Source: JAIBJN01 sp963802795 (GTDB taxonomy: Bacteria; Actinomycetota; Thermoleophilia; Gaiellales; Gaiellaceae). Taken from it: DNA of 64,000 bases. Location of the stretch: positions 62,001 through 126,000 of the forward strand of contig CAWDJV010000002.1 of assembly GCA_963802795.1 (NCBI GenBank), written 5' to 3'. A program made the translations under genes and the position numbers. Below the pieces are notes generated by a model, which saw only the letters and a program-made list of their open reading frames with translations, did no database searches and was not told the DNA's origin. This document shows positions 61,671 through 64,000 of this stretch, one piece after another; positions within the stretch are counted from its first letter, which is position 1; every line of letters begins with the position of its first letter.

Positions 61671-62207
61671 ATGAAGGCCGTGAACGCGCTCGCGCCTCCG
61701 CTGCCGAGGCGGGCTCCCGAGAGGCGGAGCTTTGCCGAGGTCGCAGAGGCCCATCTCGACGACGTGTATCGCTACCTGCTCATGCTCACCGCCGATCCGG
61801 CCACCGCCGAGGACCTGACCGCCGAGACCTTCGAGAAGGCCTTGCGGTCCTGGCGCCGCTTCGATCCGCGGCGAGGGTCCGAGCGGACGTGGCTCTGCGG
61901 CATCGGGCGCAACGTGGCGATCGACCACTTCCGCCGCGAATCCAGGCGCCGCAGGCGCGAGGAGCGGTACGCGGGGGCTACGGGCCCGCAGGCGGTCGGC
62001 GAGCCCGAGCTCGGCTTCGCGCCGGAGCTCGACTCGGCGCTCCGCGCGCTCAGCGCCGCCGAGCGGGAAGTCGTCGCGCTGCGGGTCGTTCTCGATCTGG
62101 ACGCCGACTCGGCGGCGCGAGTCCTCGGCATCGGCAGGTCGGCCTGCTCGATGCGGCTCGCGCGGGCGCTCGAAAAGCTCGGGGCGGGGATCGAGGCCGT
62201 TGCCTGA
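61671..62207 (+). CDS. ECF-type RNA polymerase sigma factor
   Basis: A 178-residue sigma factor with region 2 (HLDDVYRYLLMLTADPATAEDLTAETFEKAL, then WLCGIGRNVAIDHFRRE) and region 4 (LSAAEREVVALRVVLDLDADSAARVLG, then CSMRLARALEKL). It directs polymerase to its own regulon. Its stop overlaps the start of the membrane partner gene by 8 bp, the usual sigma/anti-sigma arrangement. Confidence 0.9.
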   Translation: MKAVNALAPPLPRRAPERRSFAEVAEAHLDDVYRYLLMLTADPATAEDLTAETFEKALRSWRRFDPRRGSERTWLCGIGRNVAIDHFRRESRRRRREERYAGATGPQAVGEPELGFAPELDSALRALSAAEREVVALRVVLDLDADSAARVLGIGRSACSMRLARALEKLGAGIEAVA

Positions 62208-63411
62208 TCTCATCGCTCCGGAGCGGGTCGAGGAGCTCCTCGGCGGCGCCCTGCCGGAAGACGAGCGCGAGGCTCGTCTCCAGGGCCTCGTACGGGAGCT
62301 GCGCGCCGAGGCGCCGGCCGCACCCGAAGCGCTCCGCGAGCGGGTGCTCACACCAGCGGCGTCCCCTCCGCGCCGGCGGGTCTTGCCAAGCAACGGACGG
62401 TTGCTTGGCCGGCTTCCTCGGCGACGCCTGGTGCTGTCGATCGCGCTCCCGCTCGTGGCGCTCGGGATGATCGGATCGGCGCTCGTGCTCGGAGGGGGAA
62501 GCGCCTCGCGTGGAGACGAGTCGGACGCCCCGGCAGCCGCGGACATTGCTGAACCGGCCGCCGGCGAGGAAGCGCAGGTCGCGCCTTCGCAAACGACGCC
62601 CGCGGCGGACGTCGAGCTCGAGTCGCAGGGCGATTCGCCGAGCAGGACGACGTTGGCCGGCGCGAGCGGCGACCCTGCCCTCGTCCCTCGCGGCCGGGCG
62701 GTCGACGTCGACCTGTGGATGGAGCTGCGCCTCGGCGACGCCGACGAGCTCTCCGCCGCCGCCCGCGAGGCGATGAAGATCACGCGCGAGCTGGGCGGCT
62801 GGGTCGCCGGCTCCGACGTCGACACGAAGGGCCGCGAGGGAACGTCCGAGCTCGAGCTGCGCGTGCCCGTCGGGCGGGTCGAGGACGCCGTCGTCGAGCT
62901 CGCCGACCTCGGCACGGTCACGGGCCAGCGGGTCGAGACCGAGGACCTCCAGGCTGGGATCGATGCCCGCACGAGCCGGATCGAGCGCCTCGAGCGCTCC
63001 ATCCGCGTGCTCGAGCTCCGGCTCGAGAGCGGGACGCTCGATCCGGAAGAGGAGCTGCGGGTCAGGCTGGAGCTCGAGCGGCGGCGCAACGAGGCCGCCG
63101 ATCTCCGGCGCGCGAATCTCGGCGACCGCCGCGAAGCGGCGACCTCGGAGCTGACGCTCCTCCTGCACACCCGCGAGGCCGGAGCACCGCAGGACGAGGA
63201 CGAGGGCGGCGCCGCCGGCGCGGCGGGCGACGCACTCGAGCTCCTCGGCAAGGCCGGCGCGGTCGCGCTCTACCTGGCGATCGTCCTCAGCCCGATCCTG
63301 GCCCTCATCGCGCTCCTCTGGCTGGCCCTTCGCACACGCTCGCGCCGGGTCGAGACGCAACTCCTCGACCGTCCGGATCCCGCGGCGCCTCCTTCAGCTC
63401 CACCGGTCTGA
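62200..63411 (+). CDS. membrane DUF4349 protein, probable anti-sigma partner
   Basis: A 403-residue protein. The cytoplasmic N-terminus (about 1-65, ERVEELLGGALPEDEREARLQGLV) resembles an anti-sigma helical segment without zinc ligands. A first transmembrane helix (RRLVLSIALPLVALGMIGSALVLG) is followed by an acidic linker. An extracytoplasmic DUF4349 domain has ELGGWVAGSDVDTKG and a coiled coil with IDARTSRIERLERSIRVLEL. A second helix (GAVALYLAIVLSPILALIALLW) ends with a basic tail. It starts at TTG 62200 inside the sigma gene, so translational coupling fits a regulator pair. Confidence 0.78.
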   Translation: MPDLIAPERVEELLGGALPEDEREARLQGLVRELRAEAPAAPEALRERVLTPAASPPRRRVLPSNGRLLGRLPRRRLVLSIALPLVALGMIGSALVLGGGSASRGDESDAPAAADIAEPAAGEEAQVAPSQTTPAADVELESQGDSPSRTTLAGASGDPALVPRGRAVDVDLWMELRLGDADELSAAAREAMKITRELGGWVAGSDVDTKGREGTSELELRVPVGRVEDAVVELADLGTVTGQRVETEDLQAGIDARTSRIERLERSIRVLELRLESGTLDPEEELRVRLELERRRNEAADLRRANLGDRREAATSELTLLLHTREAGAPQDEDEGGAAGAAGDALELLGKAGAVALYLAIVLSPILALIALLWLALRTRSRRVETQLLDRPDPAAPPSAPPV

Positions 63412-63431
63412 CACGACCCCTTTCGTGCGCC

Positions 63432-63462
63432 TTGACACAGGCCCTCTGATTGTCAGACAATC
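63432..63462 (+). promoter_or_regulatory. promoter with GntR/FCD operator, site 4
   Basis: TTGACA (63432-63437) is a perfect -35; GACAAT (63456-63461) is a possible -10 after 18 nt. GATTGTC-A-GACAATC (63448-63462) is a perfect 15-bp palindrome over the -10 and has the core TTGTCAGACAA shared with sites 1-3. It controls the truncated amidohydrolase gene. Confidence 0.65.
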
Positions 63463-63501
63463 GGACGGTCGGTCAGTTGGGGAGACTCAGGAGGTGGGCA
63501 C

Positions 63502-64000
63502 ATGGCCGAGGACGTGCGGGAGGAGGCGTTCGACGGCAGCATCTCGCGTCGTGAGCTGCTGAAGGGCGCCGCCGCCGGAGCGGCGTTCGCCGCGGGCGGA
63601 GGAGCGCTGGTCGGGGCCGAGCGAGCTGGAGCGTCGGGGGGAGGGCAGTCGAACAACCCGGACGTGTGCGACGGGTCGCGCGACCTCATCCTCCACAACG
63701 GAAGGTTCGTGGACTACCGGGGAGTCGTCGCCGATGCGCTCACGGTCAAAGACGGCCGCATCGTCAAGGTCGGGAGGGGCAAGGACCTCGGTGACTGCAC
63801 CCGGAGGATCAATCTTCGCGGGCGGACGGCCATCCCCGGGCTCGTGGACTCGCACGCGCACTTCACGCGGACGGGCACGAACCCGGGCTACGAGACGCGC
63901 TGGATCGAGACGGTCTTCTCGATTGCGGAGCTCCAACAGGCTGTCGCTGATCGCGCCGCGACGATCCCGGCCGGCGCGTTCGTGACGGCCGCCGGCGGCT
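63502..64000 (+). CDS. Tat-exported amidohydrolase (YtcJ-like), N-terminal part
   Basis: A 166-residue N-terminal fragment cut by the window edge. A twin-arginine signal is clear (SRRELLKGAAAGAAFAAGGG). After it come DLILHNGRFVDYRG, KDGRIVKVG and PGLVDSHAHFTR with the metal-ligand HxH. It is more distant from the two left-edge amidohydrolases than they are from each other but uses the same operator. ATG 63502 follows GGAGG at a good distance. Confidence 0.85.
   Translation, partial: MAEDVREEAFDGSISRRELLKGAAAGAAFAAGGGALVGAERAGASGGGQSNNPDVCDGSRDLILHNGRFVDYRGVVADALTVKDGRIVKVGRGKDLGDCTRRINLRGRTAIPGLVDSHAHFTRTGTNPGYETRWIETVFSIAELQQAVADRAATIPAGAFVTAAGG

Overview
The window is very GC-rich DNA from an actinobacterium-like chromosome. 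Long leucine/alanine/arginine-rich ORFs, ATP-type PEP carboxykinase, a SARP/BTAD regulator, many GTG/TTG starts and probable leaderless promoters point to Actinomycetota. I favour the Thermoleophilia branch, but that is inference from style, not a database match. I saw no CRISPR array, insertion sequence, integrase or phage gene. The gene order looks vertically inherited and operonic, with many ATGA/GTGA stop-start overlaps.

Region 1 (1-29.6 kb) is a large catabolic supercluster. Two tandem exported YtcJ-type amidohydrolases are divergent from a GntR/FCD repressor (4187-4939). The repressor is followed by a beta-hydroxyacid dehydrogenase, 2-oxoacid dehydrogenase E1alpha/E1beta/E2 (no E3 present), two M24 creatinase-fold proteins, an aldehyde dehydrogenase, and a branched-chain-type ABC transporter with a fused LivM-LivG polypeptide. 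An EamA exporter and an ACMSD-like amidohydrolase come next. On the other strand are two carboxymuconolactone-decarboxylase/AhpD-like genes. The cluster continues with a phytoene-desaturase-like FAD oxidoreductase, an alpha/beta C-C hydrolase, a third M24 protein, a Gfo/Idh/MocA dehydrogenase, a form-II molybdenum hydroxylase (large, FAD and 2Fe-2S subunits), a cupin and a second beta-hydroxyacid dehydrogenase. A shared operator, consensus YTGTCWGACAR, sits at 4092, 4187, 20824 and 63450. It ties the repressor, the amidohydrolases (including the truncated third one at the right edge) and the decarboxylase-like operon into one probable regulon.

The most notable item is in this cluster. The decarboxylase-like gene at 20820-20242 (minus strand) is interrupted by a single in-frame UGA at exactly the second cysteine of its CxxC redox motif. 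The UGA is followed 13 nt later by a perfect 7-bp GC hairpin with a GGG loop, spaced like a bacterial SECIS element. It is a candidate selenoprotein (CxxU).

Region 2 (30.5-41 kb) is core metabolism: ATP-PEP carboxykinase, a non-classical succinate dehydrogenase/fumarate reductase (SdhA, long SdhB, HdrB-like SdhE), a metallophosphoesterase, a GNAT-like protein, an MFS transporter, an isochorismatase-fold hydrolase, and aspartate-semialdehyde dehydrogenase with aspartokinase.

Region 3 (42.4-50.8 kb) has a BTAD/TPR regulator divergent from a secreted cupin. It also has the conserved minus-strand block SRP RNA-dnaX-DUF2269-ybaB-recR, tRNA-Val(CAC), and a secreted PA-domain/LVIVD-repeat protein.

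Region 4 (50.8-64 kb) has a PadR-controlled ABC/FtsX exporter, a two-component system with a cupin, an EfeO-EfeU iron-uptake locus behind a 16-bp palindrome, and an ECF sigma factor with a membrane DUF4349 partner. It ends with the start of a Tat-exported amidohydrolase.

Three genes (FAD subunit of the Mo hydroxylase, efeO, efeU) each carry what looks like one extra base. All three are +1 insertions with intact coding on both sides, so assembly or sequencing error is at least as likely as real decay.
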